A stretch of 64,000 nucleotides of DNA from Diphasiastrum complanatum (taxonomy: Eukaryota > Streptophyta > Lycopodiopsida > Lycopodiales > Lycopodiaceae), in assembly GCA_029204225.1 (NCBI GenBank), contig CM055114.1, forward strand, positions 15,485,407 to 15,549,406. The letters are read 5' to 3'. Both the position numbers and the translations under genes were made by a program. Positions within the stretch are counted from its first letter, which is position 1. Each line of letters opens with the position of its first letter. Below are positions 48,201-58,939 of the stretch, piece after piece. The notes below the pieces were generated by a model. It searched no databases. It was not told the DNA's origin and saw nothing but the letters and a program-made list of their open reading frames with translations.

Positions 48201-48870
48201 GTAATAAATGATAATGATAGTTTCTCATAGGTTACTTTGACCCAAAAGGTCGAGACTTGTGTAACCATGGGTTAGGTTTATTATTTAGACTATGTTAAGG
48301 GACCCTATCTTGACTTTTGGGGGTGCCCTATAATTAGTAGTGGGTCTTGGAAGGTTCTAGAACTTAGAGTTTGGAAGAGTCTAGGCCCTTGGAAGGCCTA
48401 TTTACATGTACTCTTTGTTCATTTGTAATTCATTCCCTTTCAAGCATTGCTACTACTTTCTCTCTCCTTGAGGGCACCTAACCCTCTCCCTCTTCTTCTT
48501 CTTCCTCTTTTTCTTCTTCTTGTATATGGAGATTGAATATTAGAAGGATCTTGGCACTTTGATTTCCTACAGCTGCTGCCCAGAGACAGATAGCGCAGAG
48601 ACAACTCAGAGCATCACAGGCAGGCAGTTCTTCCCAGAGACCCCCCCGTGGCAGAGCGAGACCCCCAAGGCAGGAGTGTACCATAGAGGGTTCCTTCCGG
48701 CAGACCCAGAGGCAGGCCAGCCAAGAGGGGACGCACTAATGATTTTTCTAGTCGTCTCTTGGCAGGCATTGGCCCAGACTTAGAGGAGTCCCAGATGCCT
48801 CCAAACTCCCAGCCAGACTTTGTATTTGACACCCCTGCAGATGCATATGGCACGCAGAGGGATGATGGCA
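45215..48870 (+). pseudogene. hAT-superfamily transposase gene, seven or more exons, degraded
   Basis: Exon 1 (45215-46248) encodes a BED-type zinc finger (WRCPFCRKQFTGNASRVRAHL), a Ser/Thr/Pro-rich linker and the start of the catalytic core (IMADGWTDRRRRPLINV). Exon 2 (about 46372-46594) has VTDNASNCRGTGELL and WTPCAAHSLDLLL. Exon 3 (from 46687) has a 7-bp duplication CATGGAC near 46809 that shifts frame. Exon 4 has a TAA near 47246. Exon 5 has PVSWWESYSAGQPDL. Exon 6 (from about 47658) has CERNWSAFSLVHTNRRNRL, the hAT dimerisation domain. An acidic tail follows, split by a solo LTR. Introns show GT-AG ends. Terminal inverted repeats were not resolved. Confidence 0.85.
48193..48571. mobile_element. 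solo LTR (379 bp) in the hAT 3' exon, TSD GCTGC
   Basis: Starts TGTTAGAAG and ends TTTCCTACA; flanked by GCTGC at 48188-48192 and 48572-48576. Deleting it restores the reading frame seen in the inverted copy (REAAAQRQIAQR). Contains a promoter-like stretch and a pyrimidine-rich 3' part. Confidence 0.9.
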
Positions 48871-49022
48871 CAGACCTCTGGCACCCCCTTTCAAATGATG
48901 GCTGGTCAGAGGTCCACACTTGGACTGGTGTACGAGCTCATGGACCGGATTGGACAGTTCCTGCAGCTGCCCATCTTGCAGCAGAGAGGTAAGCAGTATA
49001 TTTTCCATTTGTAGTGCTTTCA
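48871..49022 (+). other. hAT-derived scrap
   Basis: LVYELMDRIGQFLQLP resembles LIYEFMDRIGESLQ of hAT exon 3 (about 46970). It is therefore a displaced fragment of the same family joined to the gene end before the copia remnant begins. Confidence 0.55.
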
Positions 49023-49979
49023 CATGGGTTTCAGCAAAACTTCACAAGAAGCTAGATTCTACTAGTTCTAAGTCTATCTTTGTTGGATACTCTTCCAATC
49101 ATAAGGCTTATAGGATTTACAATCTAGTGACTAAGAAGATTACAATAAGTAGAGATGTTATCTTTCTCGAAGATCAATTTGTCGATCTCAAGGAAAGGAG
49201 AAAGTTATAGATGTCGAATCCATACCTGATATCGCATCGTTCAAATCTCAACTTTACTTTGATCAATGATTCATAAGCAGACGACTCGACACAGTCACAG
49301 TAGCAAAAGCTGGATACGCCAGTTTCTCTAGACAAATGTATTGACAATGCCATGGCCACTTGTTATTTTGCCAAGAAGGTAGTCGATTATTCGGAGGCAA
49401 TTTCTACTCCAGATGCAGATCAGTGGAGATCAACAATGGACAAAGAATATCAATCTCTTATTAAGAACCAGACATGGACTGTTACAGACCTGCCAATTGG
49501 TAAGAATATCATTTCTTGCAAATGTGTTTATCGAATCAAGTATAAAGTCAATGGATCAGTTGATCGATGGAAGGCAAGGCTAGTTGCCAAAGGATTTTCT
49601 CAAATCCTGAATGTTGATTATTCAGAAACTTTCAGTCCCGTGGTCAAACATTCGTCAATCAGACTTTTACTTTGATTTGCAACAATGGAAGATTTGGAAA
49701 TTCACCAAATGGATGTACAAACATCATATTTACGTGGTATGATCGAAGAAGAGATTTATATGTCTCAACCCAAAGGCTATGAGTTGGAGGGAAATACCCA
49801 TCATGTATGCAAGCTTCAAAAAGCTCTATATGGGCTTAAATTGTCGTCTCGTGCTTGGTTTCATCGAATCAACAAATTCTTTATTCAACAAGGGTTTATA
49901 CCAAGTTCAGCTAAATGTAATGTCTATTACAAATCTGTGGATTCATCTTTCGTTATCTTATACATTATATGTTGATGAC
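49023..49979 (+). pseudogene. Ty1/copia pol remnant: integrase end and RT
   Basis: KLDSTSSKSIFVGYSSNHKAYR and KITISRDVIF are the end of copia integrase. RT follows in broken frames: NQTWTVTDLPIGKNIISCK, KARLVAKGFSQ, DYSETFSPVVKHSSIR, IHQMDVQTSYLRG, YGLKLSSRAWFHRINKF, and finally YVDD (about 49968-49979), where similarity stops. No LTR adjoins. It is more decayed than the complete copia at 29682. Confidence 0.85.
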
Positions 49980-50844
49980 ACATAAGCCCCACGTGGCATC
50001 TGCCACGTGGATAACGGCACATTCCGTTAAGTTTGTGCCATCAAAAACCATAAATAGATCAATCAGATCCAATTAGTGTTAAGTTCAAGTTCTTCAAAGT
50101 CCAAACTTGAAGTTATTCTTCTTCTTCTCCTCTCTATTCCACCATAGGCGTAGACTGATTAGTAATAAGCTATCGCGATTACAACCTATGTAAGGGCGAA
50201 ATTTATAGCAGAATAAGATATGCTATTATCATAGTGTAATCAGAGTAGATAACGGAAGCATCAAGCAACTATGATTCATCATCTTCAATACAAACTACTA
50301 TCGCTACTTACATCCTGTTCTACTGTTTCTGTTATTCCCCCTTATTATGATCTAAGTTTTTGATTTCAAATACTGGCATAACAATCCAATCGTCATTCAC
50401 TTTCCGCACTTGTAAATGATAGTATAGTTGTACTTGTGATAGTAGTGAATCGGTTTTGTTATCACATTAACTATCGCTACTACTATCGACTATTCAGTCA
50501 ACAATTCACTGTCGAATAGTTATTCGACTAGTGCACAGCTTATTTTCCAACACCAATGAGGTGTCCTAGTTCACTCCTAGATTAGGGAGGAGCTTAGATG
50601 TGTATAAGTATGTCCACATCCCTCTCACTTGGATTCATTGGATTTTGAGCTTGGTAGCTAGATGATGTTGGTGTGCGCTCTCACTCCTACAACCATTAAG
50701 ATATTGCCAGTTGTCCATAGCTCAAGAGCTACATCCGATCAACTTAGGTTTGGTTGGGTTGGTTTGTTCCACCATCTATTCCTTATTGTCCTCGTGTGTT
50801 CAATCTCCTAGTTAAGGTTCATGGTTGGTCTTTACAACTACCAA
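49980..50844. other. unassigned stretch within copia remnant
   Basis: AT-rich, without coding match. Starts near a short inverted motif CCACGTGGCATCTGCCACGTGG (49989-50010). Could be an insertion, because copia RNase H sequence resumes at about 50845; its ends were not resolved. Confidence 0.4.
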
Positions 50845-51000
50845 GAAGATTTTATGGATCAAGTGGTTGCTTATGGAGCTACATATACTCAGATCTAATT
50901 ATGTGATCGTAATAAGTGTGACAACCTCTGATCTCAAAGTCTTGCTATTACCAGTTTTTCATGCTAGATGCAAGCATATTGAGAGCACTTCCATTTTTGT
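50845..51000 (+). pseudogene. copia RNase H scrap
   Basis: ILWIKWLLMELHIL and PVFHARCKHIE correspond to the copia RNase H segment (IWLRRLLEDM...NPVYHARTKHIE in the complete element). Likely the same remnant as 49023-49979. Confidence 0.65.
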
Positions 51001-51427
51001 GACTCTGAGATTTTGCCAAATACTAGCATAGAACGTGCTGGAACTCATGCGATTCGCTAAAGGAAAAACAAAACAAAAGAATGCATTTGAAAATGATGAC
51101 TAAAAGACTCACTTTAAGACATGCTATGTCCCATATTTACTACTTTTCAAAAAGATGAATACGTAAACCATAGATATCGATGCTATGGCTTGGATAGTAT
51201 TCGACATAACAAAGGAGATGTGCATTCTTCAACCTTATGGGCCCACCTATAAAGTCTTAGACAATCAACTCCATCATGCATATTGCATAGCACGAACCAA
51301 ATGCTACCATAACCCTAATCGCTTCGTTAGTGCCCAAGAATAGGCATAACTCAAGAGTTAACATGACAATCTACAAAAAGATTTAGTGCACTTTATGTTC
51401 AACTTTTCTCCTAAATTAGATCCTTAC

Positions 51428-51566
51428 CCCGAATTTTGCATCAGTGCCAAATCGACATATTGCATTTTTATTTTTCGGCGGCCTTCATTTACCACTACTG
51501 CCCACAATGTAATGGTAAAACTTGACACCAAAAGAAGACATAGAGCTGAACACCCGCTGATGTCAT
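51428..51566 (-). CDS. SCY2: SCY2 exon 8
   Basis: 139 nt between acceptor GATTTTGCAG and donor GG|GTAAGG. It encodes ISGCSALCLLLVSSFTITLW followed by AVVVNEGRRKIKMQY, i.e. a membrane helix followed by the basic loop with the conserved EGxRKIxxQY motif of SecY. Phase 2 in, phase 2 out. The next coding base found is 35.7 kb away (exon 9). Confidence 0.9.
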
Positions 51567-51784
51567 CTGCAAAATCAGAATCTTGCATGTTACTGTAACA
51601 GGATCTCAATGTCTAAACGAGCAGTATTGACTGAAAATAACCAAAAAAAGGGTGCGATAATACCGAACATTAATTTTAGCTCCAGTGTCCAATAACCATA
51701 ATTAGAACTATATGGACTAGTTTGATGCTCGAAAACTTCAAAAGGCCTAAAATTCCCAATACTACAAAATCATACAAGTTATAC

Positions 51785-51859
51785 TCCTCGCTATTTGTTG
51801 CAAAGAATTCGCATAACCCGTCAATATGCTCAGGCATACAATCAAAGATGATCCTTCCC
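51785..51859 (-). CDS. SCY2: SCY2 exon 7
   Basis: 75 nt, acceptor TGACAG, donor AGGA|GTATAA. It encodes EGSSLIVCLSILTGYANSLQ. SecY proteins have the GxGSSLII(x)xGI signature here, at the end of a periplasmic/lumenal loop and start of a helix. The donor is weaker than the others but is the one that keeps phase with both neighbours. Confidence 0.87.
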
Positions 51860-52503
51860 CTGTCATACAACCAAGCATCAATAGGCACCTTGTGACGATT
51901 ATAGTGACTTACCCAATTGGGATTTACTCACATCATCAATTTATTCATGCAATAAACCTTAACTATACAGCTTCATTACACTATATAGAAACAAGATGTC
52001 TGAGTCAGAGCTAGAGCATTGATTGTGGCTCTGTTATTGTATATTTAACAGTTTGATATCATGTTCCATGTTTGGCAGCCAGATGGCCGATCATTGTATT
52101 CAGACCATTTTATATATGCATCCAGTTTTCGACACATTTGATTTGTTGCACCTTATGTATATGTCGATGTCTAATTGTCAATTTTATCACAAATTGTATG
52201 TGCGTGGGTGAATCATATTTACAATTAGTTTCATTAGTCATACAGAAAACAATAGATCTTCTCTCCAACACTATATACCAGTTAAACATTTGAATACAAA
52301 TTAGAACATTCAACATTGGGGCCAAATCAAAGAATCATTAATGTCGCAATCAAGGAATCATTCAAAATATCGAAACCCTAACCCAAACAAGACACTGTGT
52401 AAAAACATGACAATATATAATGTCAGGAAGACACTTGAATCCAATGGTTTGCAACACCTAAAGATGGTCAGTCTTTGAAGCTAACAGAGATGACAAGTCT
52501 TAC

Positions 52504-52595
52504 CAAATCCTGCAGTTGTGATTTTTTCAGAGATCCAATGCAAAGTCATGGCTCCAAAAGTAAGCAGACTTGTTGTTATTGTCATATGCCGAAAT
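52504..52595 (-). CDS. SCY2: SCY2 exon 6
   Basis: 92 nt, acceptor TTGCTCAG, donor TTTG|GTAAGA. It encodes FRHMTITTSLLTFGAMTLHW then ISEKITTAGFG, the SecY helix with the GxxxxxWxxExIxxxGxG signature. It joins exon 5 through AC|A and exon 7 through G|GG. Confidence 0.9.
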
Positions 52596-52929
52596 CTGAG
52601 CAAGCAAACAACAAAACTTGCTCAAAAACTATACAATATATCTTCTGCTATGATAGCCAACATCCATCCTGTTAATAAACAGTGGCTGGGAATGTGATGA
52701 TATTAGTACAAAAAAAGTATCATCAATAATTATGTGTCAGGGCCAAAAAGACACGGAAGAGACTCTAGGAACGAAAAGGATGATCCCTGAGTTTCTCCAT
52801 TTTTGGAAAAAAGAACTATTAGTAAAAGATCAATTGTTTGCACATCTTACAGTCAAAAAAAGCACATAATACCTCCATTGGATTATTCTACGGTAAGCCC
52901 GAAGCATCTTTGAAAGACAAGGATCTTAC

Positions 52930-53019
52930 GTATTTCCTGCAGCACAAACTGCATAGGGGAGAGAGTAATATGCGATTGCCAGAGACTCTAGTATGGCAAA
53001 TAGCAAAGTGAGTCGAAAC
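52930..53019 (-). CDS. SCY2: SCY2 exon 5
   Basis: 90 nt, acceptor TCTCTTGCAG, donor TAC|GTAAGA. It encodes FRLTLLFAILESLAIAYYSL followed by PYAVCAAGN, a hydrophobic helix plus the loop typical of SCY2-type SecY. One base in, two bases out. Confidence 0.9.
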
Positions 53020-53559
53020 CTGCAAGAGATGCACATACATTACAATGTTATTGCATAATATGAAGTCTCGGACCCAAATAAAAAGTCAACTATATGAGAA
53101 ACAAACACTCAACGATTTTAGTTGCAAGAAACATTCTTAAGAAAGTTATATCACAGCTCTAACTCTAGGTGCACAACTCCCAAGAGTACTCAAAATACTC
53201 CCAGGATTGTTGATGATATCTTTTACGCTCTGAGTATTTGATATCACCTGTGTAAAGGATTATACATGGTGAGGATGAGTTTTGTGCAGCAATACAAATG
53301 AATGTATGAACTGCAAGTATGAGATGCAAAATTAGGGATGTTCAGAGGCAGTTGTTTGCACTCTGCACCTGGGAGAAAGAATATCGACCCATTGAATTAA
53401 ATGTTGTCTTGTTTGTGAGTAATGACAAAGCCATGGTCGGTAGCATGAAGACCGATTTCTCTCACAAGTCCATGGTTGAAGGGACTTGCTGACAAGATTC
53501 AGTTAATTAAAACCCAAGTGAAGAAGCATGCACCATACATGCCATTCAGAAATAGAGCA

Positions 53560-53830
53560 TTGATACCAATTCTTGGGGCAGAATACATTCCTTAAAAGAG
53601 GTCGGAAGGCATTGTGATGGAAGAGGAGTTGCCCTTTGGAAAAAGACATCAGAAGAGGCATTCAGTGGCATCAAGCCAAAGGTGGGAGCTTTGCTTTTGT
53701 TTGGTTGTACAGCGTAAGCCCATATCCTCAAGGATGATAGGAAGAAATTGCAAAGTCATATAAGTGTACCTTTATGGGATACGATACAGTGAACAGGAGA
53801 AGGCCTATTTTTAAGATCTCCTCTATGATT
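53560..53830 (+). pseudogene. copia integrase scrap
   Basis: SEEAFSGIKPKVGALLLFGC then AHILKDDRKKLQSH corresponds to PEEAYSGNKPKVGSLRVFGC and AHIPKDLRKKLDAKS of the complete copia. Two frame interruptions; no LTR. Confidence 0.75.
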
Positions 53831-53849
53831 GATAGTTTTCAACAAAGGC

Positions 53850-55235
53850 TTGGAATCATCTTCTTGATTACCACCAAACCATAGTCAGTAAAGATAGTAG
53901 CTCCCCTGAGCAGCGACAAGAATAATGGAGTTCTCCTTCGCCTAGCTTTTCCAAATCCACCTCCTACTAGTGTCCCATACCACCAGCATGAGAGGGAAGA
54001 AGAGAGAGCTTTCCTCTCCAGACTAGCCAAGAGCATAATGAATCCTCTCCACACCCTCCTAGCCTTATTATAGATAGGAGAGGAGGAGTCTTCCTCATGC
54101 ATGTGCACCTGCATGTGCTAGAATGAGAGGGACTGCATGCATTTGGGTGCATGGGACCCTGGATCTTGCAAATGTTAAAATATCACCTTAGGCCCCTTAA
54201 CCTTGACACCCTCAAGGTTATTAATTATTAATCATCTTGGGCCCAACTTGTGGCTTGTAATTCCAAGTCCAACTTCATGGGTAGTAGACCTAGTTAAGTC
54301 TAACTTATGTCAGGTTCCCTAGCCAATACGCCCTAGGTAATTAGCCATAGCACTTTAGGTTCCTAACATTCTTTCCCCCTTACTTTCATTTTTTCCTAAG
54401 AAAAAATTAGGAAATTTCCTTCAAGGACTCAGCTTCCCAGGTATCATCTTCATCAAATTTCCCTTTCCATCTAATCAAATATTCCAGAACTTCCATATTA
54501 CGAAGTTTCTTATATCAAACATCAACAATAAACTAGTGGAATAAACTCAAAAAGGGATCTAACTTGGTCTATATCATCTGAAGAATAAGGATTTCTCTAC
54601 AACCCAAATAAGATTTGAGTAGACTAACACGGAACACAAGAGGTACTCCAATGTTAGAAGGTAAATCCAGATTCCAACTTATATGCAACCCTATTAATCT
54701 TTTGGATTATTTTAAAGGGTCCACAATACCTGGAAGCTAACACGGTTTTTCTTCTTCAATCCTCAAGATTCCTTCAAAATCTTAAGGTAAACAAAATCTC
54801 CTACTTCAAACTCTCTGACTAATCGACCACGATTAGCATAAAATTGTGCCCTATCTTGAGCACTTCTAATGCTATCCTTAGCTATTTGCAACATCTCTTG
54901 CATATCAACCCAGAAATCAGAGGCAGCCTGGACTCTAATCCCTTTGAGTCCTACTGAAATAGGTGATTTCGGTTGAAAAGCATACATCAACATAAAGGGG
55001 CAAAAGCCAGTGGCTGAATGTTTGCACTATTATACGCAAACTCCACCAAAGGCAAATACTTCTCCCATTCAGACTGTCGACAGGAAACATATGCACGTAC
55101 CATATCTTCCATAGTCTGGTTAGTTCTCTCAGTTTGACCATCAGATTCTAGATGGTTTGAGGAACTCATACGTAAAGTTATCTCTAATCGTGGAAACACT
55201 GCTTGCCAGAAGTGCCCCATAAACTTAAGGTCTCT
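53850..55235 (-). mobile_element. Ty3/gypsy remnant D: integrase end, chromodomain and 3' LTR
   Basis: Read leftwards: integrase (55220-54760) with GHFWQAVFPRLEITL, SDGQTERTNQTMEDMVRAYV, YLPLVEFAYNSA and VGDFVYLK; then RYCGPFKI and a decayed chromodomain EYLIRWKGKFDEDDTWEAES (about 54480-54410); a purine tract GTAAGGGGGAAAGAA (about 54369-54384); and an LTR beginning TGTTAGGAACC at 54368, containing a TATAATAAGG promoter-like site (about 54065). The left LTR boundary is not resolved. The 5' part is missing. Confidence 0.82.
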
Positions 55236-55384
55236 TATGGCAGCACCAAAAATTTAACAATTTTCAGATTTAAGAATCCTGAAATTAATCAACACAAGAT
55301 CAGCAAAATAAATTTGTTTGGGATCATAACTATCCCAGCTGTCTTCATGCTGTCCAGATCAAAATTAATGGCTCTTGTGCATTG

Positions 55385-55755
55385 TAAATTTGTAATTTGT
55401 GCATGTGTGAGTGTGTGAGAGTGTGTGAGTGTGTGTGTGTGTGAGTGTGTGGGAGAGTGTGTGTGTAACATGTGTGAGATTGTGTGTGAGAGAGTGCGTG
55501 TGTGTGTGTGGGAGAGAGAGTGTGTGACATGTGTGAGATTGTGTGAGAGAGAGTGTGTGTGAGATTGTGTGTGTGTGTGTGTGCGTGATTGTGTGTGAGT
55601 GTGTGTGGGAGTGATTGTGTGTGTGAGTGTGAGAGAGGGTGTGTGTGAGATTGTGTGTGTGAGTGTGTGTGAGAGTGATTGTGTGTGTGTGTGTGTGACA
55701 TGTATGTGTGAGAGAGTGTGTGTGAGTCTTGAGAGTGTGATTGTGTGTGTGTACC
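55385..55755. repeat. GT/GA-rich variable satellite
   Basis: About 370 bases built of GTGTGTGAG, GTGTGAGATT and GAGAGAGTGTG units in irregular order, on the plus strand nearly free of C. Open frames across it (His/Thr/Ser repeats) are artefacts of the repeat. Confidence 0.9.
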
Positions 55756-55779
55756 TGGTGCCATGCCGAGGACGAGAGA

Positions 55780-57056
55780 TCCCTTATTAGACCATGTCAC
55801 CATTGATGCTTCTTACGGTAGAAGAGGTGACTTGTAGATACGGCCACATCGATTGTGGTTTGTGCTTACCATTTGATGCTTTGGACTCCCTACAGCACCC
55901 CTGCATGGAGCGACATAATGAGAGCCGTATCCAACATTGGTTTTGAGTGGAGGGGCCAAGCATGGAGCAGCTCAGGACGAGAGAGCTTGTTGCAGAGCGA
56001 GACACTGTCAAGAGGGACTTGGACCCCATCAAGAGATCATGGGTCCAGTATGTACTGTATACTTATTACTTATGCTTCGTGAATTGCAAGCACTGCCATC
56101 AGTGCTGAGAGGTATATACTAAACGATTTTGACTTGTCACTGAAATTTAATCCTTGTAGTTGTGCAATGTGTAGTAAGTTGACTTGTACTATGTAGTATG
56201 TACTATGTATGCTCAATCATCAATGTGGAGTTGATGCTGGCAAGTGCTCATTGAAATTTTGAATTTCTGAAATCATAAATGTGAAATGTCATTGACACAT
56301 TGCCTATGTTAAATGTACAGGCTGAAAGAGATGTGAGATCAATGGCAATCAAGATCGGATTGGTTCCATCATCCTCTACATGCAGTGGCCCATATCCTTC
56401 GCCCGTTGGGGAGGAGTCCAGCCCAATATCGAGATAGGGAGCCTTAGGAATGGATAGAACAACTACATTCAAGTAGTCTATCCTAATCCTGCTGACCAGG
56501 ATGCATTGATGGATGACTTGGTGGTGTTTAGACGTGAGACTCTTGAGTTCGGCTCTCCATCAGCACGATTGAGACCAGGTAAACTATAAATAGTGACTTC
56601 TAAATTGCAATAGTCTACCTTAACCTATTGAAACTCATTTAAAGTTGAGTCCTCAATACTCAGGAGTTAGTTATTGACTCTTGACTCAGACTCTACTTGT
56701 CAAATTTCTAAATTCTTACCACTAGGCATGTTGTGGCCAGTCTCATGGGCGAATCAGGTAAATTGTGGTTTCAATTTTAAACTTTTGATTATTCAATATT
56801 GCTAGTAGCTACTAGCAACTTAGTTAGGACTTAGAACTTACTAGTAACTCCACCAATGGTAAACCTGTAACTTCTAAGTTTTGAAATGATGAATCTGACT
56901 TACAAGTATGTACTATCTACTATCTAACCTTTTGAACCTTTGATTTAATTGAAATTTGATGCAGATCAATCCCGACGAGATTGATGTGACAAAAGTTCCA
57001 GATTTGCCACCGAGGGACCAGGCGGAGGAGGACGTGTATGCATTGTTGGATCAATA
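55780..57056 (+). pseudogene. possible spliced gene fragment of unknown identity
   Basis: Blocks that look like exons with GT/AG-like borders: one encoding MEQLRTRELVAERDTVKRDL (about 55959), one with YIQVVYPNPADQDALMDDLV and LEFGSPSARLRPG ending at G|GTAAAC (about 56460-56579), a short block near 56727, and one starting after TGCAG (about 56967) with INPDEIDVTKVPDLPPRDQA and a stop at 57056. I recognise no family. It could be a transposon-captured gene piece or a terminal exon of a transposase. Confidence 0.35.
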
Positions 57057-57382
57057 ATAATTCATACTCATATGCAACATATTATAGCCAAAAATTAAAC
57101 CATGGAAAAAAAATTGGTTACGGAAAAACATGGTGCTAATTTTTAGCTAACGCTTGCCTAATCGATTGTTATTTCTGAAAATAACATTTTTGGTGAAAAA
57201 CTTCAGCTTGTACTTTGTAACATATAGAAAATTCCATTTTCAATCGTGTCAGGAGCTCAAAGTTCATAGCAAAGGTCCCAACTTGCTATAGCTCTCATGT
57301 TAAAATTTATGGGAACAAGCAATTGCTTGTGACGTATAGAACAATAAAAAGTGCCACCTAATAGGAAAAATATAGCGCATAC

Positions 57383-57462
57383 GTATATTTCTTGATCTTT
57401 GCATGTCCATCGAATCCCTTTGTTCGTAGTTTGACAAGTGAAGGAATCAAGTGACAAGCAAG
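57383..57462 (-). CDS. SCY2: SCY2 exon 4
   Basis: 80 nt, acceptor TGTCTTGCAG, donor TAC|GTATGC. It encodes LACHLIPSLVKLRTKGFDGH followed by AKIKKY. SecY proteins have the (L/C)xxLxxLxxEGxxGxxKI motif here, the cytosolic/stromal loop after helix 2. Starts on a codon boundary, ends with AC. Confidence 0.9.
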
Positions 57463-57607
57463 CTGCAAGACAAATTTCAATAATCAAACATTTAGACAAT
57501 TCATGGAATCGAAAAAAGGGGATTCAAGAATATTGAAGATCTAGTTGTTTTGGCCTTCTATATTATTTTCTCAAAGCAACAAGTACCACATTTTCATTAC
57601 AAATTAC

Positions 57608-57696
57608 CTGCATGCCCATGGATGCCAAGAGATATGGACTTATGCCAAGTTGAAAAATTGATAGCTTCATCTCTGAACCTAAATCACCAAGTTCCT
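57608..57696 (-). CDS. SCY2: SCY2 exon 3
   Basis: 89 nt, acceptor CCTTTCAG, donor CAG|GTAATT. It encodes ELGDLGSEMKLSIFQLGISP and YLLASMGMQ, the SecY plug/helix 2 region with the LGIxPxxxASxxMQ signature. The long open frame on the opposite strand at 57550-57777 is a shadow of this exon. Confidence 0.9.
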
Positions 57697-58939
57697 CTGA
57701 AAGGCCCAAAGGAAAACATAGAAACAATTTTGTTAAGAAATATTCAAGCTAATGCTAGATTAAGTGGAGACATCTAACCTCTCGCTACGTTTAGTAATGT
57801 CAAAAAATAGACGAGCACAATGTTGCAATTCATTTAGAGTCTTCAAATACATTCAATGGAATTTATTGTTGTTGACCAAAACCAGTAAATGTTACACAAT
57901 TCACCATCTAGTGACAAAATAGATTTATGTATAAACATAAGAATAAAAAACGAGACTATGGGGTCCTTTTGTCTCAATTTATCCCACGTGGTTCCAATTA
58001 TTTTCTTATTAGCATTTATAGTCGTCACTTAGCCATTGGGCCCTAGAGTACCTTGTTTACATTTTGGTCTTTAAATCACCAACCCCAACTCCAGTAGCTA
58101 TAATTACCCTTGATGTCTTACATGAGTCAAATAAGTGATTCTTAGGTCTAGTTAGCTGATTGATTGAGAGCTTGGGTTTAGTCATGGTTAGACAATGGTT
58201 GATTGCATTTCCTTTCAACATTATCATACTAGTACTCATTAGATTAGTCGTTTTCATTTCTTCCGGTTCAATTACAATACTTTCCAACATTCTTGCATTG
58301 TCCTTTGATACTTGTGCTCTTTAGCATGCAAATTGGTATTAGAGGATGTATCCGGGTAGGGAGAAAGTGGCCAACACTTTCCACAAGAATCAAGTCATCT
58401 ACTATTCTTCGAAGTTCGTTTTATCGTTCAAAAGCATTCATAGCTATCATTTTTGAACAACCCCCATTTTAGTTTCATCATTTTAAAGATTTGGCAAGAA
58501 AACCCTAAATTTTGATTTTTGGCTCTAGTTTTATCTATAGTAGTCAACTTCTCTTTTTGATTGGATCCTTAGAATCCTCTCTATCGGGCACCTTGAAATA
58601 TGAATATGGCATACAACTCCTTTTAATGAGCTGAATAAATTTTTTGAGCAAGGTTGATCTTCTTGCTCTCAAAGGCCACTAGCCTAACAAAATTGTGTCC
58701 CTTGAATCATCTATAGGGCAATAGGTTCAACATTTTTTTATGTGACAAAATCAGCCACAACTTGGTTCAATGCATCGAAACTTCATTGTTGGGCATTTGT
58801 CCCCATTCTTTCTAGTTATTCTTTTGTAGCATATCAATCAATGGTGCAACTAGTGTGAATAACATTTCACACATTTTTGATAAAATGCAACCAATCCAAG
58901 AAAGACTCTTAATGCTGGCAACTTTCTTCGGATCCAGTT

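Larger units (their letters stand above)
15750..51427 (-). other. SCY2: SCY2 intron 8, about 35.7 kb, transposon-filled
   Basis: It is bounded by donor GG|GTAAGG after exon 8 and acceptor TTTGCAG before exon 9, with matching phase. It holds the six-copy minus-strand LINE array, a complete copia, a gypsy, a large palindrome, a LINE 5' piece, a hAT gene, solo LTRs and copia fragments. No SecY exon was found inside, and none is expected because the protein sequence is continuous across the junction. A pseudogene or assembly join cannot be excluded without transcript data. Confidence 0.78.
53020..57382 (-). other. SCY2: SCY2 intron 4 (4.4 kb)
   Basis: Contains copia and gypsy remnants with a gypsy LTR, a 370-base GT/GA satellite and a possible spliced fragment on the plus strand. 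Flanked by in-phase exons 4 and 5. Confidence 0.85.

Noticed and set aside
48193-48571. Intron of the hAT gene (GT...AG possible)
   Set aside because: TG...CA ends and the perfect 5-bp duplication GCTGC show a solo LTR; the inverted gene copy lacks it.
49970-50566. Solo LTR from TGTTGATGAC to TTTTCCAACA
   Set aside because: The first bases are the copia YVDD codons and the flanking pentamers (TTATA, CCAAT) do not match.
51676-51888. Minus-strand open frame starting MPIDAWLYDRGRIIFD
   Set aside because: It overlaps SCY2 exon 7 in another frame; the in-phase frame with GEGSSLIV is the SecY one.
53161-53235. Minus-strand block encoding IINNPGSILSTLGSCAPRV with an AG before it
   Set aside because: It does not match SecY and its inclusion between exons 4 and 5 is not needed, since they join in phase (AC|G). 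The donor is weak.
55345-55803. Long His/Thr/Ser open frame
   Set aside because: Produced by the GT/GA satellite; no domain or start context.
57550-57777. Plus-strand open frame (LPACPWMPRDMDLCQVEK...) that looks protein-like
   Set aside because: It is the antisense of SCY2 exon 3 (57608-57696), which has splice borders, phase and SecY similarity on minus.
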